Shown here: piece by piece, positions 1-7,406 of the stretch | How the letters are laid out: each line of letters opens with the position of its first letter | How positions within the stretch are numbered: position 1 is the first letter of the stretch | Origin: JANQLU01 sp964434955 | GTDB lineage: Bacteria; Planctomycetota; Planctomycetia; Pirellulales; Pirellulaceae | Assembly: GCA_964434955.1 (NCBI GenBank) | Contig: CAYSXI010000176.1 | Span: 1 to 11,065 of the forward strand | Direction of reading: 5' to 3' | Length of the DNA: 11,065 bases | Position numbers and translations under genes: made by a program | Notes under the pieces: generated by a model | What the model saw: only the letters and a program-made list of their open reading frames with translations | What the model was told of the DNA's origin: nothing | The model's database searches: none

Positions 1-2772
1 AACCGACAGCGTCTGGCCGGTGATCGACAGCGCAAAGACGGCCCCGACGTAACCGACGGGGATCGCGATCAAAGTTTGCAGGACGTGACTGATCGATTGG
101 AAATTTGAGTACAGGACCAACATGATCCCGATCAACCAAACGCAGCCAAGCAGCAAGATCGTTCTCATTGCACTTTGCTGTGCCAAATACTGGCCGCCGA
201 TTTCCGCGTAGTAACCTTCGGGAAGGTTAAATGATTCAAGGGATTCCTCAATTTCCGCAACCGCCGAACTCAAATCACGATCGAGGGTATTTACTCGGAC
301 GATAATTCGCCGCTGCGACTCATCCCGAAGAATCCGGTTGGGTCCCTGGGCTTTATAGATGCGAGCTAACTCGGAAACAGGAACGCGAGTCCCATTTGGT
401 AATTCAATGGGAATCCGTCGCAAGTATTCAAGATCCTCTCGGTGTTCGTCATCGTAACGAACGAGGATGTCGAACTCCTTCTGGCCGACGAGCATCTTGG
501 AAATCACTTTCCCGTTGAGGGCGGTTTCCAGCAGTAGATGGACTTCGGCCGTATTGACCCCGTATTTCGCAAGTTGCTCAGGAATCACCTCGATTCGCAG
601 TTGGGGAATCATCTGTTGTTGTTCGACGATCGGGTTCGAAAGGCCGTCGATCTGGCGAAGTCGATCCGCAACTTCATTCGCGATCGTGCGAAGTCGCACC
701 AGGTCTTCCCCGTAGATTTTTACTCCAATCTCAGCAGTGACCCCGGAAACCATGTGGCTAATCAGATGCTTGATCGGCTGCTCCACTTCAATTTCCACGC
801 CCGGGACATCTTCGACCTGCTTTTCCAGCAACTTTGCCAGTTCGTCCTGCGTCAGCCTGTGATCGGGAACCAGGGAAATGGTTATTTCCGTCACGTTGAC
901 TCCCATCACATGCTCATCGTTATCCGCTCGTCCGTTTCGGGCCGTGTACCAGGTAATGATCCCCTCCGGGTTGTCCTCCGATTGAACCAGTTTATCCAAC
1001 CTCTCGGCCGCCAACTTGCTGGTTTCAAGAGAACTCTTCAGCGAAGCCCCGGCGGGGAGGAAAAGATTGACTTGGCTGGACCCTTCGTCGAAAGGCGGCA
1101 AGAAGTCTTTCCCCATCATCCAAACCTGAATCGAACAGAACAAAGTGACCAACAGCGTTACGGCGATGGAAAGCCCGAACCCAACCGGCGTCAGGCTAAA
1201 TCTTACGATGTACTCGAATACCCATTTGAGCAATCGCAAAACGAAACCATCCCGTTTTGCCTTGATCGCCCAGCTCTTGGGCAAAAGGTAGTATGCCAAC
1301 ACCGGCGTCACGGTGAGAGAAACGACGGTCGAGGCGAGAATCGAAACGGTGTAGGCAATCCCCAAGGGCGCAAACAATCGCCCCTCGATCCCGGAAAGTG
1401 CATAAAGTGGTGCGAAAGCCAGAATCACAATGATGGTGCTGTTCAAGATCGCGCCGCGGACTTCGCTACTTGCTTCGAAAACGACTTGAAAAGCCGATAC
1501 CGGATTCTCGGATTGCGCGTTCTGCTTTAATCGCTTGAAGATGTTTTCGACATCGACGATGGCATCATCCACCAGCTCGCCCAAAGCAACGGCAATTCCG
1601 CCGAGCGTCATGACATTGATTGTCATGTCGAACCATTGAAACACCAACAGGCTGGTGATCAGCGATAACGGGATGGCCGTCAACGTAATCACGGTGGTTC
1701 GAAAGTTAAACAGAAACAAGAAAAGTACAATGACGACAAGGATCGTCCCGTCCCGAATCGCATCGATGACATTTCCGACGCTGTAGTCAATAAAATGTCG
1801 TTGTTCGTAAGTGGCCTCCAGTTCCACGTCTGGCGGGAGTGCCGCCCTCAATTGATCCATGGCTTGATGGATTTCCTGTGACAGGCGACGCGTGTCGGCT
1901 TCCGGTTGCTTCTGAATCGTCAGGACAACAGCTGGCCGACCGTTTACCGACGCATCGCCGCGTTTGACCCTTTCGCCAATCACGACTTTGCCAATGTCAC
2001 GGACGAGTATCGAACGAACCGGCTGTTTCTTGATGACCAATGCACCGATTTCTTCTGCCGATCCAACGCGGCCGATTCCGCGAATCAAGGTCTCGTTCGC
2101 GTTTTGTTCCAGGTAACCTCCGGCAACGTTGAGATTACTTTTCTGGATGGCGGATTCAACCTCTTCAACCGAAATTTCAAACTGATGCAGTTTGTGCGGG
2201 TCGATCAAAACCTGAAACTGCTTGGTGCCACCGCCAATATTGAGAACTTGGGCAACGCCTTCGATCTGCATCAGGCGTTTACGAATGGTCCAATCCGCGA
2301 TGGTTCGCAACTCGATCGGATCGGTGCTGCCGTCCTCACTCCATAGGCCAACCATCATGATCTGGCCCAACATGGTCGAATTGGGAGCCAGCAAGGGTTG
2401 GTAAGGTTCGATCTCGCCAAGAACACTCGCGAGGCGCTCCTGGACAACCTGTCGCGCTTGGTAGACGTCCTGATTCCAATCGAACTCGACCTGAATCACC
2501 GAAAGCCCAATGTCCGAGGAACTTCGAATGTTTTGGACGCCGTTGCCGCCATTCAACGCCGATTCCAAGGGAAAGGTGACGAGTAACTCGACTTCTTCAG
2601 GCGAAAGCCCTGGACACTCGGTAATGATTGCGACTCGCGGACGCGTGATCTCGGGAAGCACGTCAATCGTTAAAGAACGGGATGAGATTAGCCCGTAAAC
2701 GATCAGACCGATGGCTGCGACGACCACCAGAAGTCGACTGTTCAGCGCGAATTTGATTATGGAATTGAGCAT
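1..2772 (-). CDS. Heavy-metal efflux RND pump (CusA/CzcA family), C-terminus cut by window edge
   Basis: This is the inner-membrane proton-driven pump of a tripartite metal exporter. My own translation of the minus strand from the ATG at 2772 stays open for 924 codons to base 1. CusA/CzcA proteins usually have about 1030-1060 residues, so roughly the last 100-130 are missing. The N-terminus has the family layout: TM1 at about residues 12-31, then DVLPEITRPRV and the FPLESALNG porter segment. TM2-TM4 lie at about 340-410, with GELVDDAIVDVEN in TM4 (D402 and E409 match the proton-relay residues CzcA D408 and E415). The second periplasmic half starts near FLPPFDEG (about 557). The residue matching CzcA D402 is alanine (A396), as in CusA. 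The CusA methionine triad is not clearly kept. It lies 30 nt after the adaptor gene, in the same operon, without an obvious Shine-Dalgarno sequence. The family is certain; the metal is not. Confidence 0.95.
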   Translation of the reverse strand, partial: MLNSIIKFALNSRLLVVVAAIGLIVYGLISSRSLTIDVLPEITRPRVAIITECPGLSPEEVELLVTFPLESALNGGNGVQNIRSSSDIGLSVIQVEFDWNQDVYQARQVVQERLASVLGEIEPYQPLLAPNSTMLGQIMMVGLWSEDGSTDPIELRTIADWTIRKRLMQIEGVAQVLNIGGGTKQFQVLIDPHKLHQFEISVEEVESAIQKSNLNVAGGYLEQNANETLIRGIGRVGSAEEIGALVIKKQPVRSILVRDIGKVVIGERVKRGDASVNGRPAVVLTIQKQPEADTRRLSQEIHQAMDQLRAALPPDVELEATYEQRHFIDYSVGNVIDAIRDGTILVVIVLFLFLFNFRTTVITLTAIPLSLITSLLVFQWFDMTINVMTLGGIAVALGELVDDAIVDVENIFKRLKQNAQSENPVSAFQVVFEASSEVRGAILNSTIIVILAFAPLYALSGIEGRLFAPLGIAYTVSILASTVVSLTVTPVLAYYLLPKSWAIKAKRDGFVLRLLKWVFEYIVRFSLTPVGFGLSIAVTLLVTLFCSIQVWMMGKDFLPPFDEGSSQVNLFLPAGASLKSSLETSKLAAERLDKLVQSEDNPEGIITWYTARNGRADNDEHVMGVNVTEITISLVPDHRLTQDELAKLLEKQVEDVPGVEIEVEQPIKHLISHMVSGVTAEIGVKIYGEDLVRLRTIANEVADRLRQIDGLSNPIVEQQQMIPQLRIEVIPEQLAKYGVNTAEVHLLLETALNGKVISKMLVGQKEFDILVRYDDEHREDLEYLRRIPIELPNGTRVPVSELARIYKAQGPNRILRDESQRRIIVRVNTLDRDLSSAVAEIEESLESFNLPEGYYAEIGGQYLAQQSAMRTILLLGCVWLIGIMLVLYSNFQSISHVLQTLIAIPVGYVGAVFALSITGQTLSV

Positions 2773-2778
2773 GTTTTG

Positions 2779-2788
2779 ATCGATCGAT
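2779..2788. repeat. 10-bp perfect palindrome in the adaptor-pump gap
   Basis: The sequence ATCGATCGAT lies in the 30-nt gap between the adaptor stop and the pump start codon, 7 nt before the ATG at 2772. The gap has no recognisable Shine-Dalgarno sequence. The palindrome may be chance, since GATC/CGAT tetramers are common throughout this window. A role in mRNA folding at the pump start is only a guess. Confidence 0.3.
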
Positions 2789-2802
2789 GAAAGTTGTCTG
2801 GT

Positions 2803-4203
2803 CTAGTGATGGTGATGATGCCCGCCATCACCCGAACTGTTTTGCAGGCCGAACAGAAGCTCGGTCGCCTTGTTGACGGCGATGACTTCCCCCGGTTTCA
2901 AGTCGCCATTTGCCTCGATGACGACTTTCTTTTGATCCATGTGCAAAACCACCAGATCAACTGCCTCAAACTCCATCATGTGTTCATGGGGAACACTTTC
3001 GTCATGTTCTTCTTCGTGTTCATGTCGGCGGAAGGCCAAGTAACGGACGCCGTCGACCGCCACGGCCTGGCGAGGCAATACGATCACATCCTTGAATTGC
3101 TTGCTTGGGATCGCGACGTGCGCCCGCTGCCCGGGCTTCCAACGCCATTGAACAAAATGCGATCGCTGATCCTCGCCGATTTTTTCATTGTCGATGTAGA
3201 TGTAAAACGGAAAGGTGCTTGATTCAGGGTCCGCATGGTTGGCGACAAAAGCGATTCGCTGATTTTCAAGTCGAAACTCATTTTGGCCTGTGCCAACGAA
3301 TATGGAGATCTCGCTTTGCGACTGGACGGCTTGGCGGATCGAAGGCAAGTCGCTTTCAAAGGCATGTCCCACCACGACCAGCCGTTGGTGATACTCCAGT
3401 TCAACAATGTGATCGCCCGTTTTGACGACCGTTCCCGTTGTCGCTTTGAGCGCTCCGATAATAAAACTCTGTTCTGTCTCGGGAACCTGATTTCCACCAG
3501 CTTGCGGCGGCACGAGTTCATGTGGAACAAAAATCGTCACCCGTCGAATCAATTCTTTGTTTTGCTTGATCGACTCGATTTGCTTTTGTGTCAATCCGCG
3601 AATCACCAACTCCTGAGACTTCGATCTGGCCCGAGCTTCCAGGCGTTTCTTCTCGTATTCCAATTCAATCAGACGCTTCTGTGGCATCACGCCCTGCTTG
3701 ATGAATGGATCGATCCGTGCGATTTCCGAGTTGACGATTGCAATGTTCTGCCAGGCCTCAAGGAATTCGGTTTGCGCCAGTGCCAGCGACTCGCTGGTTA
3801 GCTCGATCTCACAAAGCTTGTCACCCGGCTTCACCGATTGCCCTTGAAGAACAAAGACCTTTCGCAGGAGCCCTTCGAACCGAGTTCCGACGTGCAATTG
3901 GCTGACACCCGGCATTTCGCCGACGACTGCCGGAATATCATAGCTGGCCCGGTACTCGCCTTTCTTGGCAACGCCCACAAATACGCCAAGCCCATCGTAG
4001 GCTGCCTCCGTTAGCGCGACGATTTCTTCTTCCGAATGGTCCGCTTCGTCGTCGTGGGGATCTCCCGCTTCCTTGTTTGCGTTTGCCCAGGACGATGCGA
4101 TCACGTTTCGCATCGTGTTGAAGGGAATGAGCAAGCCAATCGCGATACCAACACCAAGAACGCAAATGGCCGCCAAGGGCAGCATCAGCTTTTGTTTCAA
4201 CAT
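2803..4203 (-). CDS. RND periplasmic adaptor (CusB/CzcB, HlyD-type membrane fusion protein) with His-rich tail
   Basis: This adaptor (466 aa) links the inner-membrane pump to the outer-membrane channel and may hand over metal in the periplasm. Residues 1-28 form an N-terminal membrane anchor or uncleaved signal. An acidic/His segment follows (DPHDDEADHSEEE, 48-60). The biotinyl-lipoyl-like half motif lies near 104-135 (LHVGTRFEGLLRKVFVLQGQ, then KPGDKLCEIE). A helical hairpin spans about 137-215, followed by beta-barrel and membrane-proximal domains (WKPGQRAHVAIP near 355-366, VLPRQAV near 375). There are two further possible metal-binding stretches: a His/Glu loop at 393-408 (HEHEEEHDESVPHEH) and the very C-terminus, which ends GGHHHHH. 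Length fits the family. The gene sits 66 nt downstream of the small His-rich gene and 30 nt upstream of the pump, so co-transcription is likely. His-rich rather than Met-rich segments lean toward divalent metals, an inference. Confidence 0.94.
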   Translation of the reverse strand: MLKQKLMLPLAAICVLGVGIAIGLLIPFNTMRNVIASSWANANKEAGDPHDDEADHSEEEIVALTEAAYDGLGVFVGVAKKGEYRASYDIPAVVGEMPGVSQLHVGTRFEGLLRKVFVLQGQSVKPGDKLCEIELTSESLALAQTEFLEAWQNIAIVNSEIARIDPFIKQGVMPQKRLIELEYEKKRLEARARSKSQELVIRGLTQKQIESIKQNKELIRRVTIFVPHELVPPQAGGNQVPETEQSFIIGALKATTGTVVKTGDHIVELEYHQRLVVVGHAFESDLPSIRQAVQSQSEISIFVGTGQNEFRLENQRIAFVANHADPESSTFPFYIYIDNEKIGEDQRSHFVQWRWKPGQRAHVAIPSKQFKDVIVLPRQAVAVDGVRYLAFRRHEHEEEHDESVPHEHMMEFEAVDLVVLHMDQKKVVIEANGDLKPGEVIAVNKATELLFGLQNSSGDGGHHHHH

Positions 4204-4245
4204 GTCAAACTTCTTTGCTTAAGAGTGCCACAGTTGCGGCAAATG

Positions 4246-4271
4246 GAATTCGAAATTCAGAATTCGAATTC
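4246..4271. repeat. GAATTC-rich hairpin between small His-rich gene and adaptor gene
   Basis: This stretch holds three GAATTC hexamers and folds on itself. GAATTCG (4246-4252) pairs with CGAATTC (4265-4271), and AATTC (4254-4258) can pair with GAATT (4260-4264), with one bulged A and a very tight loop. It overlaps the stop codon (4270-4272) of the upstream minus-strand gene. There is no T-run after it, so it does not look like a normal intrinsic terminator. It could tune expression between the first and second genes of the operon or protect an mRNA end; this is inference. Confidence 0.5.
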
Positions 4272-4755
4272 AAAGCAAGAAAACGCCGAGCTTGGCGCGC
4301 GCAGCCGTCCTGTCAAATCGAATCGGCGGCGATTCCGTTTTCGCAAAAATGATCCCAGGTGCTTCGGGAACCGAACACGTTGGTTCGACATGGGAAATCA
4401 AAGAGCGGTCGCCAGATGAGCCTTCAACAACAAAGTTCTTCGTCACCCAATAGACCAGGTGACAATCGCATTCGCAGTCGTGTCGGTGGTCATCTTCGGC
4501 AGGTTCGCCGTCAGACGAAGAATCGACGGAGGGCCCCAGATCGCCGAAATGGTAGTGCCCGCCGCCTCCATGATCATGCCAGTGGCCATGTGAGGCGAAG
4601 CCATCGGAACCATTCTCTTGTTGAACCATTCCAAGGCCCGAGCCGGTGGTGACCAGTGCCTGATGCCAGTAGTTTCCTTCCAGGCAACCGCAAGTCGATG
4701 CACCAAGCTGGTACACGAAGCCGATCAGGCAGAAAATGGAAACGAAATGGTTCAT
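4270..4755 (-). CDS. Small secreted His/Cys-rich protein, CzcI-like in layout
   Basis: This 161-residue protein is the first gene of the metal-efflux operon. Residues 1-19 look like a signal peptide (MNHFVSIFCLIGFVYQLGA, cleavage near 19-20), so it probably acts in the periplasm. The mature part has a His cluster at 56-69 (HGHWHDHGGGGHYH) and a second His/Cys cluster at 90-99 (HRHDCECDCH). Near the C-terminus there is a Pro-containing stretch (ESPPIRFDRT, 141-150). I recognise no named domain. The layout (signal peptide, His stretch, Cys/His cluster, Pro-rich end, position at the head of an RND metal operon) resembles CzcI of Cupriavidus czcICBA, but that is an analogy and not proven homology. 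The gene starts at the ATG about 20 nt from a predicted transcription start. It could buffer or sense periplasmic metal. Confidence 0.75.
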   Translation of the reverse strand: MNHFVSIFCLIGFVYQLGASTCGCLEGNYWHQALVTTGSGLGMVQQENGSDGFASHGHWHDHGGGGHYHFGDLGPSVDSSSDGEPAEDDHRHDCECDCHLVYWVTKNFVVEGSSGDRSLISHVEPTCSVPEAPGIIFAKTESPPIRFDRTAARAKLGVFLL

Positions 4756-4782
4756 GAATGTCTCGAGAAGCAGGACCCTGAT

Positions 4783-4810
4783 ATTTTAACTAATCGTTAT
4801 TCTTTGCCAA
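4783..4810 (-). promoter_or_regulatory. Sigma-70-like promoter for the minus-strand metal operon
   Basis: On the minus strand, TTGGCA (4805-4810) and TAAAAT (4783-4788) are separated by 16 bases. Each matches the housekeeping consensus at five of six positions. Transcription would start near 4776, about 20 nt before the ATG at 4755. The match is by eye only. I found no equally good promoter facing the plus-strand channel gene; TTGAAA near 4853 with TTTTAC about 17 bases later is only a weak candidate. I see no MerR-type or similar long dyad operator in the gap. Confidence 0.55.
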
Positions 4811-4923
4811 ACCAAATCGGGACACCAAATATCAAAGAGCCACCAAAAATCGTTGAAATCGTCACAAGCGGACTGTTTTACCAAATGCGATTCTCACTTC
4901 AGAATCGTTACGATCCTGTCCGA

Positions 4924-6315
4924 ATGATCATGATGAGCGGCAAAACCACCCAAGTTTCACACCCGTGGACCGGTCGTGAATCTGTCGCATCCACTGTGTC
5001 TTGGAGCCACAACATTATTTTCCCCGTAATCAAATCTCGGATCTACCTGGCCGTTCTGCTGGCTGCGTTGGTATTCGCGCCGGGCTTGGGCGAGCGTCAA
5101 GCTGATGCGCAAACCCAGGCAAGCGAGAAATCCGGCGAAACGGCTTCGGCCCTGAATCTTGATCGGGCCGTCGAAATCGCAATCGAAAATGATCCTGCTC
5201 TGCGAAAAATTCAGTGGCAGATCGAGTCGGCACAGGGACAGAAAATTCAGCAGACGCGGCGTCCGAACCCTCAAGTTGGAATCATCGCGAACGAAATCTT
5301 CAATGAAGGAAACGGAGGCCAGCACGGCGCCTACATCTCGCGAAACATTGTCCGCAACCAACGATTCCAACTGAGGGGGAAAGCGTTCGAGCAGCAGATC
5401 CGAAGCTTGCGATTGCAGTCGGAAGTCCGCCAACTTCGGCTCGCACGCTCGGTGACACTGGACTTTTTGCTACTCGCGAGAATCCAACGAGAGAAAACGC
5501 TGGTACTCAATTACATCGAGTCGTTAACTTCGATTCGCGGAATCGCGGAAAAACTGGTTGCGGCTGGCGATATCGCTCCCTTCACAGTCAGCAATATTGA
5601 TCTTGAAATCGAAAAGCAGCGTCAAGGAATTGTCGCGCTGGATTCACGATTGCACGCCGTACAAAAACGACTGGAAACGCGACTGGGACGAGAACAAGAC
5701 TCGAGCAAACCTGCTGCTTCGATCGAATTCCATTGGCAATCCGCCGTTTCATCGGTTAATGAAAATCAACATCAGGAAATTGAACGGCAATTGCTCGCTT
5801 CGCATCCGCAACTGGTTCAAGCCGACGCGATCACCGAACAACGCCGACATCAGATTGGAATTGCGGAAGCAATGCGGATTCCCGACTATCAGATTCAATC
5901 GAACATCAACTACGACATGGAAAGCGAGCACATCTTTGCCGGCTTTCAACTTGGCATTCCGCTTCAAGTGAACGATCGAAAGTCAGGCGCGATTCGAGCG
6001 GCCCGAGCGGATCTGCAAACGTCCCTTGAGAATCGCAACGTCATTCGCCGACAGCTTCGTACCAATCTGGCGACGGCCCTTGGCAACCAACAGGCCGTCC
6101 GTCGACAGCTGAAACGACTTCGCGGTTCCGTCCTCGCAAAAGCGAAGCAGAATGAGGCGCTTGTCCAAAAAGCCTTCCAGGCGGGAACCGCCAGCTTTCT
6201 TCAGTTGAAGTCATCCCTTGATACGCTCCAACAAACGAGAATCTCCGAAGTCGATCTCGAGCATCAGTTGCTAGTTTCCCAGGCAATGGTCGAAACACTT
6301 TCAACCGATCAATGA
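4924..6315 (+). CDS. Outer-membrane efflux channel (TolC/CusC/CzcC family, OEP)
   Basis: This is the outer-membrane channel of the tripartite exporter, divergent from its adaptor and pump genes. The frame has a signal sequence with hydrophobic core YLAVLLAALVFAPGLG and a likely cleavage site after QADA, near base 5109. Two OEP-type repeats follow. The first begins ALNLDRAVEIAIENDPALRK and continues through long amphipathic helices; the second begins near QLLASHPQLVQADAITEQ, with FQLGIPLQVNDRKSGAIRAA and a last coiled helix ending LVSQAMVETLS. The mature protein has about 400 residues, normal for the family. The start is uncertain: ATGs lie at 4885, 4924, 4930 and 4933, none with a clear ribosome site. 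A GTG at 4996 would give a more ordinary 38-residue signal peptide. The frame is open upstream to 4618, but that part overlaps the antisense gene and is probably chance. Confidence 0.92.
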   Translation: MIMMSGKTTQVSHPWTGRESVASTVSWSHNIIFPVIKSRIYLAVLLAALVFAPGLGERQADAQTQASEKSGETASALNLDRAVEIAIENDPALRKIQWQIESAQGQKIQQTRRPNPQVGIIANEIFNEGNGGQHGAYISRNIVRNQRFQLRGKAFEQQIRSLRLQSEVRQLRLARSVTLDFLLLARIQREKTLVLNYIESLTSIRGIAEKLVAAGDIAPFTVSNIDLEIEKQRQGIVALDSRLHAVQKRLETRLGREQDSSKPAASIEFHWQSAVSSVNENQHQEIERQLLASHPQLVQADAITEQRRHQIGIAEAMRIPDYQIQSNINYDMESEHIFAGFQLGIPLQVNDRKSGAIRAARADLQTSLENRNVIRRQLRTNLATALGNQQAVRRQLKRLRGSVLAKAKQNEALVQKAFQAGTASFLQLKSSLDTLQQTRISEVDLEHQLLVSQAMVETLSTDQ

Positions 6316-6476
6316 TCCGATCGTTGAACCTGGCCTAACCCAAAAGGTTTGCCAAATCCCGACTTTGATTCAGGTTGGAAATCGTTACCGGTCGAAAACG
6401 AAAATATTACCCAATTCGATTGACCGCTGGATCCAAGATTTCCCGAACGAGCCCAACTGTTTCACTGGAGTCCGAG

Positions 6477-6599
6477 ATGTTCACGAATCAAAATGCTTTC
6501 GTTAAGCGACGATGGACCGCAAAAGGAAAGATCATTCTTGTTGGATTCATCAGCTGCATCATCCTGCAAATCGCGCTAGCGGAGATTCTTTCCCGATAA
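6477..6599 (+). CDS. Possible 40-residue single-helix membrane peptide
   Basis: A short frame starts at the ATG at 6477. A TGGAG ribosome site lies about 7 nt upstream (CACTGGAGTCCGAG before the ATG), one of the clearest in the window. The product has a basic N-terminal part (FVKRRWTAKGK) followed by one hydrophobic helix (IILVGFISCIILQIALAEIL), ending two residues later. This pattern is typical of small inner-membrane peptides. The open frame extends in-frame to an ATG at 6375, but the extra 34 residues look non-coding and lack a ribosome site. It lies 161 nt after the efflux channel gene on the same strand, so it could be co-transcribed with it. I recognise no family. It may be a real small protein or a chance frame. 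Confidence 0.42.
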   Translation: MFTNQNAFVKRRWTAKGKIILVGFISCIILQIALAEILSR

Positions 6600-6611
6600 C
6601 GAAATTGCTGC

Positions 6612-6625
6612 GGTTCAAATGAACC
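6612..6625. terminator. Weak hairpin between convergent genes
   Basis: GGTTCA (6612-6617) and TGAACC (6620-6625) form a short inverted repeat in the 31-nt gap between the plus-strand small peptide gene and the minus-strand membrane protein gene. Position suits a two-way terminator. The stem is short and no clear T-run follows on either strand, so the call is weak. Confidence 0.25.
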
Positions 6626-6630
6626 CGGAT

Positions 6631-7326
6631 TTAATCGTCTGACGAATCTGCGCTTGAGGCGTCGGATGCTGGTTTGCCATCGGATTCCGGCTTGCCGCCC
6701 AAGATCTTGTCTTTGCCGGCAACGTCTTCCATCGCTCGCAAGATGATGCCACAGGGCTCGCGGTCATATTTGAAATCGTCAAGAACAAAAATGCGTTTGC
6801 TTCCCTTCTCGTCATATTCAATGACGCAGATGCCTTTTTTCTCCCATCGATTCTTGTTGATGACTTTCACGCTGGCCAAGTCAAATGACTGCCCCCAACT
6901 GGTGGTCAGAAATTTCCCATCCAACTCGATCCACGAACGTGCATTGGTGAACCAGAGCAGGAGATTCGGGATGGCAAAGATCAAAGCCAAAGCTCCGGTG
7001 CCGATCGAAAAGTAGATCCCCTGTTTGATCTTCTTCGGCTCTTTTTTGGGGTAAACGTTGTTCTCGGTTTCCTCAACGAGCTTCTTCGGCCATTCGCCGG
7101 CACTTACTTTTTCCTCAACCAGTTTCTTCCATATTTTATTTCGCTCCCCGTCATCGTTCGGATCTTCCGTCTCAATACCGAAATAGGCTTCCGAGTAGAC
7201 TAGCTTCTTTGGGTAAGCGTAGAAGCCATCGTAGGCACAGTAGATTGCCCAACCGAAACCGACGAGGGCGATGAAAATATATCGCCAAAGATACTTGCGG
7301 ACAAAATTTGCTCGCGTCTTCGCCAT
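6631..7326 (-). CDS. Two-helix membrane protein of unknown function
   Basis: This 231-residue protein has a basic N-terminus, TM1 at about 13-33 (YLWRYIFIALVGFGWAIYCAY) and a charged Lys/Glu-rich stretch at about 50-103. TM2 lies at about 104-126 (GIYFSIGTGALALIFAIPNLLLW). A beta-rich soluble part covers about 129-202: SWIELDGKFLTTSWGQSF, then KKGICVIEYDEKGSKRIFVLDDF. An acidic low-complexity tail follows (DASSADSSDD). The soluble part resembles small bacterial PH-like membrane-anchored domains in its run of short strands, but this is a guess from pattern. Both termini are predicted on the same side of the membrane. The ATG at 7326 is preferred over the in-frame TTG at 7332. It is a single gene, 147 nt downstream of the anti-sigma gene on the same strand, with its own possible promoter. 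I do not recognise a named family. Confidence 0.8.
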   Translation of the reverse strand: MAKTRANFVRKYLWRYIFIALVGFGWAIYCAYDGFYAYPKKLVYSEAYFGIETEDPNDDGERNKIWKKLVEEKVSAGEWPKKLVEETENNVYPKKEPKKIKQGIYFSIGTGALALIFAIPNLLLWFTNARSWIELDGKFLTTSWGQSFDLASVKVINKNRWEKKGICVIEYDEKGSKRIFVLDDFKYDREPCGIILRAMEDVAGKDKILGGKPESDGKPASDASSADSSDD

Positions 7327-7406
7327 CTTCAACCTGCGGGAAAGAAAGACCAGGAAACAGAGAATGGCCTACCGGGCGGAAACCCGATACGCCACTCAAC
7401 ATTTCT

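Noticed and set aside
16..24. Possible lipoprotein or mobile-element signals, including a lipobox-like LGASTC in the small His-rich protein (residues 17-22)
   Set aside because: The residue before the cysteine is Thr, which does not fit the usual Gly/Ala/Ser at -1, so ordinary signal peptidase I cleavage is more likely. No IS ends, transposase, direct-repeat array or tRNA was seen anywhere in the window. The coordinates given here are residue-based placeholders; the gene is at 4270-4755.
538..1530. Plus-strand open frame of 330 codons inside the RND pump gene
   Set aside because: It lies fully antisense to a clearly conserved CusA/CzcA coding sequence, has no recognisable domain, and its residue mix (many Arg, Gln, Asn, His) is typical of a complementary-strand shadow.
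4618..4884. In-frame upstream extension of the outer-membrane channel gene to 4618
   Set aside because: It overlaps the start of the divergent His-rich gene and its promoter, would place the signal peptide more than 140 residues inside the protein, and lacks a ribosome site.
6334..6356. Possible terminator hairpin (GGCCTAACC / GGTTTGCC) after the channel gene
   Set aside because: The stem is interrupted, with only 3 and 4 paired bases, and no T-run follows.
6375..6476. Longer 74-codon version of the small membrane peptide
   Set aside because: The added N-terminal 34 residues show no pattern and the ATG at 6375 has no ribosome site, whereas the ATG at 6477 has TGGAG at good spacing.
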